The notes under the pieces: model-generated
What the model saw: only the letters and a program-made list of their open reading frames with translations
What the model was told of the DNA's origin: nothing
The model's database searches: none
In this document: piece after piece, positions 49,472 to 57,657 of the stretch
How the letters are laid out: the number at the start of each line of letters is the position of its first letter
Position numbering within the stretch: position 1 is the first letter of the stretch
Translations under genes and position numbers: made by a program
Assembly: GCF_006716235.1 (NCBI RefSeq)
Contig: NZ_VFOR01000001.1
Coordinates: 992,001-1,056,000 of the forward strand
Direction: 5' to 3'
DNA length: 64,000 bases
From: Propioniferax innocua
Lineage (GTDB): Bacteria > Actinomycetota > Actinomycetes > Propionibacteriales > Propionibacteriaceae

Positions 49472-50739
49472 AACAGACGCTCCCCTCTCAGCACCTCACC
49501 GAGGAACTCCTGGGTCTCGGCCGGTGTGTTCTCGTTGACATCCGGGATTGGCGTCCACTGCTGCTGCACCGCGGTGGAGACCTCGTTGTAGAACGGAGTC
49601 TGTGGACGCGCGGCCCCGGCGTTCAGCGAATCGCGGATCAACGGAGCCATCGGATAGGCCTCCTTCACCGCCGGATCGTCATAGGCGGACTCGGCGGCCG
49701 GCGGGTTGCCATTGGTGGCGAAGTACATCGCCTGATTCTCCGGTGACGTGATGCAGGTGACCGCCTCATAGGCCAACTCGGGGTGCTTGCTCGGCGCACC
49801 GACTCCGATGTTGATGCCGCCCACCGGAGGCGCCGATGGGGTGTCGGCGTCGACGCGCGGGTACTGGGCCCAACCCATGTCCTGGGCGACCTCGGGGGCT
49901 TCCTCGTTGAGCGCCGTCCACACGAACGGCCAGTTCACCATGAACGATCCCTCGTCGGTGGCGAAGAAGTCCTTGTTGGCCGACTCATCGGCGTTGACGC
50001 CACCGCCGTACAGACCCTCCCGGCCAATCGTTCCGACGATCTCGGCCGACTTGCGGCCCGCCGGGGAATCGATACCGAAGTCGGTCTCATCGGCTTTGGC
50101 TCCGGGGTTGCGGATGAGGCTCTCGTTCTGCGATTCGACCAGCGCGTTGAGCCATACCGTCATCGACTCGCCGCGGGTCACCTGCACGCCGAGCTTCTTG
50201 TCGGTCTTCTTCGACGCCTCCATGAGCTGGTCCCACGTGACCGGCTTGGTCATGTCGAGCCCGGCCTCCTCGGCCACCGACTTGCGGTACCAGAGCAGCT
50301 GGGTGTTGGCCCAGAACGGCACCGTGACGAATTCGTCCTTCCACTTCGAGGACTCGATCGCTCCCTCGACGACGCCCTCGGTGCGCTGGTCGATGACCTC
50401 CTGCGGCACCGGCGCCAAGAACCCGGGCTCGGCGAGTTCCGGGATGAACGGCGGGTCCAGGCTCATGATGTCCATGGATGAATCCCCCGCCGCGAGTCGC
50501 CGCGCGAGCTGTTCACGCTGCGATGATGCATCACGCGGCAGGAGCGATGTGGTGATCGTGTACCTGCCCCCGGACTCCTCAGAACACTTCGCCGCGATCT
50601 CGGCCTGGCCACCATCATCGGGGTTGATGTACCACATCAACTCCGTCTCCCCGGTCTCGGCCGAGCACCCTGCCAGCGCCGTGACAGCCAGCATGCTGGC
50701 GGCCACCACCGTGGCCCCGGCTCGTCTGCCCCTGTGCAT
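49468..50739 (-). CDS. lpqY: LpqY-like sugar-binding lipoprotein
   Basis: 423 aa. Signal peptide with lipobox ALAGC; a family 1 solute-binding protein on the outer face of the membrane. The segment RYTITTSLLPRDASSQREQL, continuing into ARRLAAGDSSMDIMSLD, closely matches the LpqY pattern, whose ligand in mycobacteria is trehalose. The start MHRGRRAG at 50739 has GGAAGGA. First gene of the operon and preceded by a palindrome that may be the operator. Trehalose is the best guess; other disaccharides are possible. Confidence 0.87.
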   Translation of the reverse strand: MHRGRRAGATVVAASMLAVTALAGCSAETGETELMWYINPDDGGQAEIAAKCSEESGGRYTITTSLLPRDASSQREQLARRLAAGDSSMDIMSLDPPFIPELAEPGFLAPVPQEVIDQRTEGVVEGAIESSKWKDEFVTVPFWANTQLLWYRKSVAEEAGLDMTKPVTWDQLMEASKKTDKKLGVQVTRGESMTVWLNALVESQNESLIRNPGAKADETDFGIDSPAGRKSAEIVGTIGREGLYGGGVNADESANKDFFATDEGSFMVNWPFVWTALNEEAPEVAQDMGWAQYPRVDADTPSAPPVGGINIGVGAPSKHPELAYEAVTCITSPENQAMYFATNGNPPAAESAYDDPAVKEAYPMAPLIRDSLNAGAARPQTPFYNEVSTAVQQQWTPIPDVNENTPAETQEFLGEVLRGERLL

Positions 50740-50827
50740 ACGATTCCTTCCGACGAGATGCCCACATCCACGTGGTGCGGCACTCACAGTATCCATCTTC
50801 CTTCTTCGGGAATACCGGAGGCCCGGA

Positions 50828-50862
50828 TCGAGACACAACATTTACCGATCGGAATGTCTCGA
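50828..50862. promoter_or_regulatory. Candidate operator of the lpqY-sugABC operon
   Basis: TCGAGACA (50828-50835) and TGTCTCGA (50855-50862) form a perfect 8-bp inverted repeat, and the centre holds CCGATCGG flanked by CATT/AATG, so the whole 35 bp is nearly symmetric. It lies 89 bp before the lpqY start. LacI- or GntR-type repressors often use such sites; no regulator gene is adjacent. Confidence 0.5.
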
Positions 50863-50881
50863 GGTTCCTGCCCCAGCCCAT

Positions 50882-51175
50882 TCAGAAGCGTTCGCGCGCG
50901 ATCTGCTCGTGGTGACGCACGACCTCGGAGACGATGAAGTTGAGGAACTTCTCAGCGAATTCAGGGTCGAGGTGCGCCTCCTGCGCCAACGCACGCAGAC
51001 GCGCGATCTGCTCGCGTTCGCGCGCCGGATCGGCCGGCGGCAGACCATGCTCGGCCTTGAGATGCCCCACACGCTGGGTGATCTTGAAACGCTCGGCCAG
51101 CAGATGCACCAGCGCGGCGTCCATATTGTCGATGCTGCCGCGCAACGAGGCGAGCTCGGCTTTGGGATCATCCAT
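50882..51175 (-). CDS. Chorismate mutase (AroQ type)
   Basis: 97 aa all-helical protein. Motifs of AroQ-class mutases: SIDNMDAALVHLLAERFKIT with the active-site Arg in the following QRVGHLKAEHGLPPADPARE, and EFAEKFLNFIVSEVVRHHE. Converts chorismate to prephenate for Phe/Tyr synthesis; stand-alone form of the kind that pairs with DAHP synthase in actinobacteria. Start MDDPKAEL at 51175. Last gene downstream of the cytochrome assembly cluster, 62 nt after tlpA; likely unrelated in function. Confidence 0.88.
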   Translation of the reverse strand: MDDPKAELASLRGSIDNMDAALVHLLAERFKITQRVGHLKAEHGLPPADPAREREQIARLRALAQEAHLDPEFAEKFLNFIVSEVVRHHEQIARERF

Positions 51176-51237
51176 GGGATCAGCCTGCCATGAGCCACAT
51201 CGCACATCGGACATGGTCACCATGCGGCGGCAGACGC

Positions 51238-51882
51238 TCACCGCGTGGTGGCCAGGGCCTCATCGATCTGACGCGGCCCCAACGCGCCGAAGCGCACATC
51301 ACGCACGATCCCGTCGGCGTCCAGGAAGAAATGGTGCGGAATGGCTCCTGCACCATAGGCCCGCGCGATGTCGTTGTCGGCATCGGGGATCTGGTGAAAC
51401 GTCAACCCCAGGCGTTCGGCATAGGCGTCGACGGTATCGGCGTCCTCCCCCACGTACACCGCGATGACGGTCACGCCATCCCCCTCGGCGTGCGCGGCCT
51501 CCACATCGGGGGCCTCGACGCGACACTGCGCGCACCACGTGGCCATGAAAACGATCCAGGTCTCACCTTCGATCTCCGAGAGTCGGACCTCCTCTCCGTC
51601 AATACCCACGGCGGTGAAGTCCGGAGCGGCCTCGCCGATCTGCGGGGCGGGCGCGGCACCGGCCACCTCCACCTGCGATATCTCCCCGGCCTCGGCCTCC
51701 TCGGTCTGACGCTGGTTCATCAACCAGCTGCCCGCCAGCACCGCCAGCACGGTCACCGTCACCAGGACGACGCGCATCGTGGCTCCACGTCTTGCGCCAT
51801 CCCCTCTCCCGGCACCGGGCGTCGCGGCGTCATCATGCTCGCCCACCTGTGTGGTTCCTTGATCTGATACATGGCTGGGCAT
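51238..51882 (-). CDS. TlpA/ResA-like membrane-anchored thioredoxin
   Basis: 214 aa. A membrane helix (VVLVTVTVLAVLAGSWLMN) follows a short cytosolic tail, then an extracellular thioredoxin fold with the redox site FMATWCAQCRVEAP (CxxC) and a cis-Pro in GAGAIPHHFFLD. ResA/CcmG-type proteins reduce apocytochrome c cysteines before haem attachment. It follows ccsA and resB in the same direction, completing the system II set. The start at 51882 has GGGAGG. Confidence 0.9.
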   Translation of the reverse strand: MPSHVSDQGTTQVGEHDDAATPGAGRGDGARRGATMRVVLVTVTVLAVLAGSWLMNQRQTEEAEAGEISQVEVAGAAPAPQIGEAAPDFTAVGIDGEEVRLSEIEGETWIVFMATWCAQCRVEAPDVEAAHAEGDGVTVIAVYVGEDADTVDAYAERLGLTFHQIPDADNDIARAYGAGAIPHHFFLDADGIVRDVRFGALGPRQIDEALATTR

Positions 51883-51909
51883 GTTCGACCTCCCTGCTTC
51901 CACTCGCAC

Positions 51910-52839
51910 TCAGTAGGAGTGCAGGCCCCCGAAGAAGAGGTTGCCGAAGTAGGTGAAGATCACTGCGGCGAACCCCAACACCAACAACCAGGCCGAACGC
52001 GAGCCACGCCAGTCACGGGTCACGCGAGCATGCAGGTATCCGCCGTAGATCAGCCATGTGACCAGGGCCGCTGTCTCCTTCGGGTCCCAGCTCCAGTAGC
52101 GCCCCCAGGCGACATTGGCCCAGATCGAGCCGAGGATGAGCATGAACGTCAGCATCGGGAACGTGACCACCACCGAGCCATAGCCGATCTCATCGAGCAG
52201 GTCGCTCTTCGGCCAGCCCCTCCACCGGATCTTCGGGGCGATCAGGTACATCACAGCGGCACCGAAACCGACCGCGGCCGCACCGTAGCCGATACAGGCG
52301 GTGAACACGTGCAGCGTCAGCAACGGGCTGTTCTGCAGTGCGGGGACAAGCGGGCTCGGTTCATACGACATCGTGGACGCATACAGCAGCATCGCCAACG
52401 CCAACGGAAGCGTCATCATCGCAAGGACCCGAACCTGGTACCGACGCTCGACCACCACGTGAGCCACAAGGATTCCCCAGGCGAAAGCCACCGAGAACTC
52501 GTAATGACTCGCGAACGGCGCATGCCCGGTCACCATGGCCCGAGTGACCAATGATGCGGTCAACAACACCAGGGACAAGATCGCGGCGATCGACGCATAC
52601 CACGCCACTCCGCTCGGCTTCGAAGCCCGCACACCTCCCGGTTCGGCGGCGCCATGCGTCTCCGACACCGCCGCATCCATCGGCGGCCCACCGGCTCCCA
52701 CCAATTCCTTGGATTCGGCATGGGCGCGAGTGCGCATCTGCCGGGCACTCAGCACCACGGCCAAGTATCCGACCGTCGCGAACGCCACCAGCAACGTGGC
52801 GCTCATCAGCAACAACTGTGAGAGATCCAGTAGTTCCAT
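51910..52839 (-). CDS. ccsA: Cytochrome c biogenesis protein CcsA/ResC (CcsB-type)
   Basis: 309 aa integral membrane protein, about eight helices. The haem-handling tryptophan motif is WGRYWSWDPKETAALVTW; conserved His residues occur in GHAPFASHYEFSVAFAWG and in LTLHVFTACIGYGA. With ResB it delivers haem and ligates it to CxxCH apocytochromes. Gap to resB 2 nt. Confidence 0.94.
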   Translation of the reverse strand: MELLDLSQLLLMSATLLVAFATVGYLAVVLSARQMRTRAHAESKELVGAGGPPMDAAVSETHGAAEPGGVRASKPSGVAWYASIAAILSLVLLTASLVTRAMVTGHAPFASHYEFSVAFAWGILVAHVVVERRYQVRVLAMMTLPLALAMLLYASTMSYEPSPLVPALQNSPLLTLHVFTACIGYGAAAVGFGAAVMYLIAPKIRWRGWPKSDLLDEIGYGSVVVTFPMLTFMLILGSIWANVAWGRYWSWDPKETAALVTWLIYGGYLHARVTRDWRGSRSAWLLVLGFAAVIFTYFGNLFFGGLHSY

Positions 52840-52841
52840 GG

Positions 52842-54377
52842 TCAGCCAACCTTCTTCCCATTCCCGCCGACGGCGGCGGTCTCCGCGGTTTCGGATGTGA
52901 CGTCATCGGCTGTGTGTTCACAACCGGCGGCTCGTTCATGACCGATGACTCGGGCGAGTTCGTCGGCCAGCTCCCCGAAGCGTCGACGGAACGCCGCATC
53001 GGTCTGGTCGGGCGAGGCGATCTTGATGCGCGAGCCACCCTCGGATTCGCTGACCCGCACCCAGATCCGGTGATGCCGGAAGAACATGGTCAGGCAGGTG
53101 CCGATGGCAAGCAGCGCGCAGCCGATCCACATGATCGGCGCTCCGGGATCCTTCTTCACGATCATCGTGGTGAACTTCTGCTCCCGATCGAAGCCGATCT
53201 CGATTCCGCTGAGTTCCGCCCTCTCCCCAGGATCAAGCACGGCGCGATCCTGCATCGTCTCCGAACCCAACGGGTAGACCTCCACCCGTACCTGGCCCGA
53301 CTGCAGACCGGGAACACGTTGCCCCGACGCAGCACTGATGACGAAGATCTCCAGCTGCTGTTCTTCGAGGATGTGGACTCCGTACTGCTGTGCCCCGTCA
53401 TCGGTGGCCCACTGCAGCGGCACTCCTCCCTCGAACAGCGTCTTCCCCGCCTCATCTGTGATGTCCACCACCGCAGCGATACCGAAGGACGCCTGGTGGA
53501 AATACACGCCGTCGATGATCAGCGGTTCGTTGACCCGGACATCCTGGCGGGCCACCTCCTCACCGTCCCGCATGAGAGTGAGGTCGCTGACATAGTCGAT
53601 CGGCGAACCGGTCTCCTGGTCGTAGGCATCGGTGAACGAATCGGCGCGCGCAGTGAGTCCGGTGCCATGCCCCACCTCCTCGGGCACTCCAACGGTCAGG
53701 TTGAAGGCCTCCTCACGAAAGCCGGCCACCGAACTGACCGCGAACGCCACCATGATGAGGATGAACGCGGCGTGGGCGGCGACTGTCCCGAAAGGGGCCA
53801 AGTGGTTCTGGTCGACGTAGAGCCCGCGGCCCCCACTGCGCTCATCGACGATGACGCGCGTGCGTCGACGCTCCAACAGCCCGCGAGCGGCCTCCATCGC
53901 CTCGTCCGGCGGCAGCGGACTCTCCACCGAGGCTCGCATCCGCGCGTGGTCGAAGAACCGTGGCCGCACGTGCGTCTGGGGACGGAAGGCCGCCTTCCAC
54001 AGCAGCGGGAGACGATGCGTGGTGCAGGCCGCGATACTCAAGGCAAGCAGGGCCATCGTTGCCAGCCATACCGGGGAGCTGAAGATGTGGAATGCGCCCA
54101 CGAAGTCCAGCACGCCGGTCCATCCGCCGTAGACTCCGCGGGCCTGGTCCAGCCAACCCGCGCGCGCCTCGGCGTCATCGCGCACCCCGGCAGGCATCTG
54201 CTGGATCATCACACCCACGAACGACAGCGCGCACATCGCAAGGATCAGGGTCAGCCCGACCCGTTTGTTGTACAGGAATCGATAGAGGCCGCCGAACACC
54301 TGGCCGACCGACACATCGAGATCATCTGAGCTCTGTCCCGCCGGACGCACGGCCCTTCTGGAGACACCCTTGTGCAT
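52842..54377 (-). CDS. resB: Cytochrome c biogenesis protein ResB/Ccs1
   Basis: 511 aa. Three N-terminal membrane helices (LTLILAMCALSFVGVMIQQM, LATMALLALSIAACTTHRL, AFILIMVAFAVSSVAGFRE), a large extracellular domain and one C-terminal helix (IMWIGCALLAIGTCLTMFF). FFRHHRIWVRV and the preceding helix are standard in the family. Forms the haem-lyase complex with CcsA. RBS GGAGCG; 1-nt gap to the TPR gene. Confidence 0.93.
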   Translation of the reverse strand: MHKGVSRRAVRPAGQSSDDLDVSVGQVFGGLYRFLYNKRVGLTLILAMCALSFVGVMIQQMPAGVRDDAEARAGWLDQARGVYGGWTGVLDFVGAFHIFSSPVWLATMALLALSIAACTTHRLPLLWKAAFRPQTHVRPRFFDHARMRASVESPLPPDEAMEAARGLLERRRTRVIVDERSGGRGLYVDQNHLAPFGTVAAHAAFILIMVAFAVSSVAGFREEAFNLTVGVPEEVGHGTGLTARADSFTDAYDQETGSPIDYVSDLTLMRDGEEVARQDVRVNEPLIIDGVYFHQASFGIAAVVDITDEAGKTLFEGGVPLQWATDDGAQQYGVHILEEQQLEIFVISAASGQRVPGLQSGQVRVEVYPLGSETMQDRAVLDPGERAELSGIEIGFDREQKFTTMIVKKDPGAPIMWIGCALLAIGTCLTMFFRHHRIWVRVSESEGGSRIKIASPDQTDAAFRRRFGELADELARVIGHERAAGCEHTADDVTSETAETAAVGGNGKKVG

Positions 54378-54378
54378 G

Positions 54379-55230
54379 TCAGCGCTCCTGCTCCTCGAGC
54401 CGACCCAGATGATCGGACGCGGTCTTGGCCATGTCGGAGTCGGGATCGAGCTCGATCACCTTCTCCCACGCGGCGCGCAGGGCATCGTGGTCGACAGGCT
54501 CACGGGCCAGGTACACGAACCCGAGGTTGTAGTACGAGTGCGGCTGATCGGGGGCAAGCTTCGCCACCTGCTTCCACGTTTTCTCGGCCTCATCCATCTG
54601 ATCGGTGTTGAACTGGATGACGCCCAAGGCGAGCAGAGCATCGACATTGTCGGGGTCGATCTTGAGGATGCGTTCCTGCCATTTGCGGGATTCCTCCCAC
54701 TGCCCGGCCGAATGCTGCAGGGAACCAAGTTCGCCCATGGCAGCGATGTCCTTCGGGTTCTCCTCGATCCTCTTCTCGAGCTCGGCGACCTTCTCGGGAT
54801 CGGCCTCGGTGAATTCACTCATCCCACCGGCAGGGGCCTGACCGGCCGCGCCACCTTCCATCTCCGAGACATCGGGGTGCCCGTCGGGCATCTCCGCAGC
54901 GTTGGGGACGCCGGCCTGCGACGGGCCGCCCCACTGCTGAACGATGATGACGATCGCAGCGGCCAAAGCGGCGACGAGCACCTTGTTGATCTGCTTGGCG
55001 GTACGGGAGACCGACTCCCCCACCGGTTCGCGCTCTCCCTCGGCCCGGTCAACGGACGCTCGTGTGGCCGACCGCGCCGCCCTGCCGTGCTTCCTGCGTC
55101 CACCCCGCCGTGGCCGGCGTCGCGGCATGGGGGCTTCGTCTTCGCTCAGGCTCGTCGGGTCCTCGATGGCTTCGATGCCATCATCTGCGATCTCGGGGGT
55201 GGGCTCGGCGTCTCGGGGTTCATCCGCCAT
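54379..55230 (-). CDS. Membrane-anchored TPR protein (NrfG/CcmH-like)
   Basis: 283 aa. A long basic/acidic cytosolic tail (RRRPRRGGRRKHGRAARSA), one membrane helix (VLVAALAAAIVIIVQQW), then an extracellular domain with three to four tetratricopeptide repeats (from about 145; e.g. IEENPKDIAAMGELGSLQHS, ILKIDPDNVDALLALGVIQF). TPR proteins such as NrfG or the CcmH C-terminal domain hold apocytochromes for haem insertion. Position between nrfA and resB supports that role. Confidence 0.85.
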   Translation of the reverse strand: MADEPRDAEPTPEIADDGIEAIEDPTSLSEDEAPMPRRRPRRGGRRKHGRAARSATRASVDRAEGEREPVGESVSRTAKQINKVLVAALAAAIVIIVQQWGGPSQAGVPNAAEMPDGHPDVSEMEGGAAGQAPAGGMSEFTEADPEKVAELEKRIEENPKDIAAMGELGSLQHSAGQWEESRKWQERILKIDPDNVDALLALGVIQFNTDQMDEAEKTWKQVAKLAPDQPHSYYNLGFVYLAREPVDHDALRAAWEKVIELDPDSDMAKTASDHLGRLEEQER

Positions 55231-55345
55231 GATGCCTCTCCTGGTTTCGGGGGCCTACGGCCCCGGGTCGTCCATGGGTCGATTCCTCAGGCCCCGAGCA
55301 CCGGGCCGGGGCTCATCGCTGAGCCGCCGACCCGTGCGGGGCCAA

Positions 55346-55397
55346 CATCCCGTGTACTCAGGCATCCCGTGTACTCAGGCATCCCGGTGCACTCAGG
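55346..55397. repeat. Three 17-bp tandem repeats at the nrfA stop
   Basis: CATCCCGTGTACTCAGG at 55346-55362 and 55363-55379, followed by a third, slightly altered copy (CATCCCGGTGCACTCAGG) whose TCA is the nrfA stop codon (55393-55395, minus strand). Confidence 0.88.
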
Positions 55398-56853
55398 GCT
55401 GGTTCACCTTGGCCGTGGTGGACACCGGCCCGGCGTCCACATCGACACCGTGCAGGGCAAGTTGTCCCTTCCGTGCGTAATCGGTGGCCTGGTTGAGGAT
55501 GGTGATCGAGTACTGCGGGGCATGGAAGCCGTGCGAGTTCTCCGAGACCGAGTAGTCGATGATGAACTGCGCCCGACGCTGGTACTCACGCGCCAGCTTC
55601 AACTCTTCGTCAGAGCGTCCCTCCTTGACCGCCTCGTCCAGATCTGCGATGAGTGCGTCCAAGGCGTCGAAGCTCATGTCCTTCGACTCCTGCCAGCGGC
55701 CGGTGATGGTTCCGACGCGTTCGCGCATCTCGTCCTCGGTGGCGTTGTGGCAGGTCAGGCACGAGCTGTTGATGCCCTCATCGGTCCGCATCGGGTTGGT
55801 GACCTGATGCTCGGAGATCTTCGCTGCACCATCCCGCTTGTAGGGCATATGGCAGTCGGCACAGGTGACGCCGTTCTGGGCGTGCGTGCCGTTGCTCCAC
55901 GTTTCGAACTCGGGGTGCTGGGCCTTAATCACATTGGCGCCGGTCTTCTCGTGTTCGAAGTCACTGAACTCGTGCTCGTCGTAGTAGTCGATGGCGTCAT
56001 CGACGGTGAGCCCGTTGTCCCAGGGGAAGGTCAACGTCTTGTCCTCGGGGGTCATGTAGTACTCGACGTGGCACTGTGCACACACGAAGGTGCGCATCTC
56101 CTGATGGGTCGCATCGGTGTTCACGTCGAAGTCCTTGATGCCCTGGCTCTCCTTGTACTTGGCGATGCCTTCTTCGAAGGCAGGACGCGTGATGCGAAGC
56201 TCCATGGTCTCGGGATCGTGGCAGTCGATGCAGCCGATCGGCCCGCCGGCATGCTCGACCGCCTCGCCGTACGGCAGTTTGTTCATCTCGGCCCATCCCT
56301 TGGCGTGGTCACCGTCTCCCAGCGAGTCGGTCACCTCCGGCAGGGAGACATGACAGTTCAGGCAGGCTCCGGGCTGCTCGAACTCGGTCATCCGCCTGGT
56401 GAGCTGTTGATCCTCGAGCATGTATTCGTGACCGCGGGGACGCCGGTAATCCACCGAGAACGCGTACCCCTTCCACATCGTGACAAGACGCGGGTCCTCC
56501 TCGAGCTTGCTCACTGCGATCTCGGTCCGCGGATCGTCCTTGGTGGGCTCGCGGGGCTCGGTCTTGTCCGGGTTCATCTCACTGGTCTTCTTGAAGCCCT
56601 CGTACTGCTTCGGGAAGTTCTTGCCCCACACCTCGGAGTCGTACGTCTTCTCATCGAGCGCCACGACCTGGTTGTAGGGCGACTTGGCCTCCTGCTGACG
56701 ATCGAAGATGTTCGTCAACAGCCACGTCAGCCCGGCCGCACCCACGGCAACGACCACGAGCACCATGACCGGAACCCACCGTGACTTGGGCCCGACCCAC
56801 AATTTCTGCCCCTTCTCGCCTCGGGGCCTGCTCTCACCGGACTTGTCACTCAT
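55393..56853 (-). CDS. nrfA: Ammonia-forming cytochrome c nitrite reductase, catalytic subunit
   Basis: 486 aa pentahaem enzyme reducing nitrite to ammonium with six electrons. Five CxxCH motifs at about 164, 208, 258, 331 and 365: CLNCH, CIDCH, CAQCH, CADCH, CLTCH. The first is normally CxxCK in proteobacterial NrfA; here it is CxxCH, as in a minority of NrfA clades. The catalytic Tyr (CAQCHVEYYM) and His (TWSNGTHAQNGV) are present, and an Arg in YMLEDQQLTRRM fits the third residue. An N-terminal helix (VPVMVLVVVAVGAAGLTWLL) anchors it outside the membrane. ATG 56853 has GAGGTG upstream. Confidence 0.95.
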   Translation of the reverse strand: MSDKSGESRPRGEKGQKLWVGPKSRWVPVMVLVVVAVGAAGLTWLLTNIFDRQQEAKSPYNQVVALDEKTYDSEVWGKNFPKQYEGFKKTSEMNPDKTEPREPTKDDPRTEIAVSKLEEDPRLVTMWKGYAFSVDYRRPRGHEYMLEDQQLTRRMTEFEQPGACLNCHVSLPEVTDSLGDGDHAKGWAEMNKLPYGEAVEHAGGPIGCIDCHDPETMELRITRPAFEEGIAKYKESQGIKDFDVNTDATHQEMRTFVCAQCHVEYYMTPEDKTLTFPWDNGLTVDDAIDYYDEHEFSDFEHEKTGANVIKAQHPEFETWSNGTHAQNGVTCADCHMPYKRDGAAKISEHQVTNPMRTDEGINSSCLTCHNATEDEMRERVGTITGRWQESKDMSFDALDALIADLDEAVKEGRSDEELKLAREYQRRAQFIIDYSVSENSHGFHAPQYSITILNQATDYARKGQLALHGVDVDAGPVSTTAKVNQP

Positions 56854-56858
56854 CTTCG

Positions 56859-57356
56859 TCACCTCTTGTGTCCCACGCCGTCGTGGCAGCGGATGCAGGA
56901 AACGGCCTCGCCACCCTGAACGGGGCCATGTGTGATGTCGTCGACCATGTTTCCGTGGCAGTGAAGGCAGGAGGCTTCAGTGACGCGGCGGTTGTGGTCG
57001 CGGATCTTGATGTTCTCCGGGTAGTCCTGAATCGTGAACTTCAACGAGTGCCAAGCACCGTTCTCGGCCTTGTTGATGTACTTGTGGACCACGTTGTCGT
57101 GCGGCGCATGGCAGTCATTGCACGTGGCCACCGCATGGTGCGGACCCTGGGCCCAGCCGTCGTACTGTTCCTGCATCGCATGGCAACTGGCACACGTGGC
57201 GGGATCATTGCCGAAGTAGTTGGTGATGCCGGCGTAGTGAAACGTGTAAGCGCCCACTCCGATGATCACCCCCAGCAACGCGGCCAGCGTGATGCCGGTC
57301 CAGCCGGTGAACGCATGGGTGAAGTCGTGCCAGACCCTTGCCACCAACCGTTTCAT
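56859..57356 (-). CDS. nrfH: NapC/NirT-family tetrahaem quinol dehydrogenase
   Basis: 165 aa. One N-terminal membrane helix (ITLAALLGVIIGVGAYTFHY) and four CxxCH motifs (CASCH, CNDCH, CLHCH, CIRCH). NrfH takes electrons from menaquinol and passes them to NrfA. It precedes nrfA by 5 nt and is first in the apparent operon nrfH-nrfA-TPR-resB-ccsA-tlpA. The window shows no other quinol donor for NrfA. Confidence 0.95.
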   Translation of the reverse strand: MKRLVARVWHDFTHAFTGWTGITLAALLGVIIGVGAYTFHYAGITNYFGNDPATCASCHAMQEQYDGWAQGPHHAVATCNDCHAPHDNVVHKYINKAENGAWHSLKFTIQDYPENIKIRDHNRRVTEASCLHCHGNMVDDITHGPVQGGEAVSCIRCHDGVGHKR

Positions 57357-57413
57357 CGCCCACCGCCTCGTGTCCGATCCGGGAGCGGATGTCAGACCTA
57401 TCCGCTGCCACGT

Positions 57414-57454
57414 ATTTTACAAAGAAAACCTAGGAACTACTACGTCCTACTACG
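57414..57454 (-). promoter_or_regulatory. Candidate nrf promoter and operator
   Basis: An AT-rich island before nrfH contains a good -10 box on the minus strand (TAAAAT, 57414-57419), about 58 bp before the start codon. Upstream of it CTACTACG occurs twice at a 10-bp period (57437-57444, 57447-57454), a possible activator or repressor site. No FNR-type TTGAT-N4-ATCAA box was found. Confidence 0.45.
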
Positions 57455-57562
57455 CGACTTTGCTCACGTGACCGCTGACACACAAGGCTTCAACCACATC
57501 TGGCGCATCGGCAATCGATCAGCATCCGGCCCCGAGCGCCACCCAAGAAGGGCTGAACGACA

Positions 57563-57592
57563 ACGGCGCCCCGGCAGGTGCCGGGGCGCCGT
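57563..57592 (-). terminator. Terminator after guaB3
   Basis: ACGGCGCCCCGGC-AGGT-GCCGGGGCGCCGT, 13-bp perfect stem, 58 nt past the guaB3 stop. Confidence 0.85.
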
Positions 57593-57606
57593 CATCGCAG
57601 ACTTGT

Positions 57607-57657
57607 TTCTGGCCGTCACTCGCTTCTGGCCGCCACTCGCTTCTGGCCGTCAGTTCA
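57607..57657. repeat. Three 17-bp tandem repeats at the guaB3 stop
   Basis: TTCTGGCCGTCACTCGC, TTCTGGCCGCCACTCGC and TTCTGGCCGTCAGTTCA follow each other directly. The third holds the guaB3 stop codon (57650-57652, minus strand). Confidence 0.9.
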
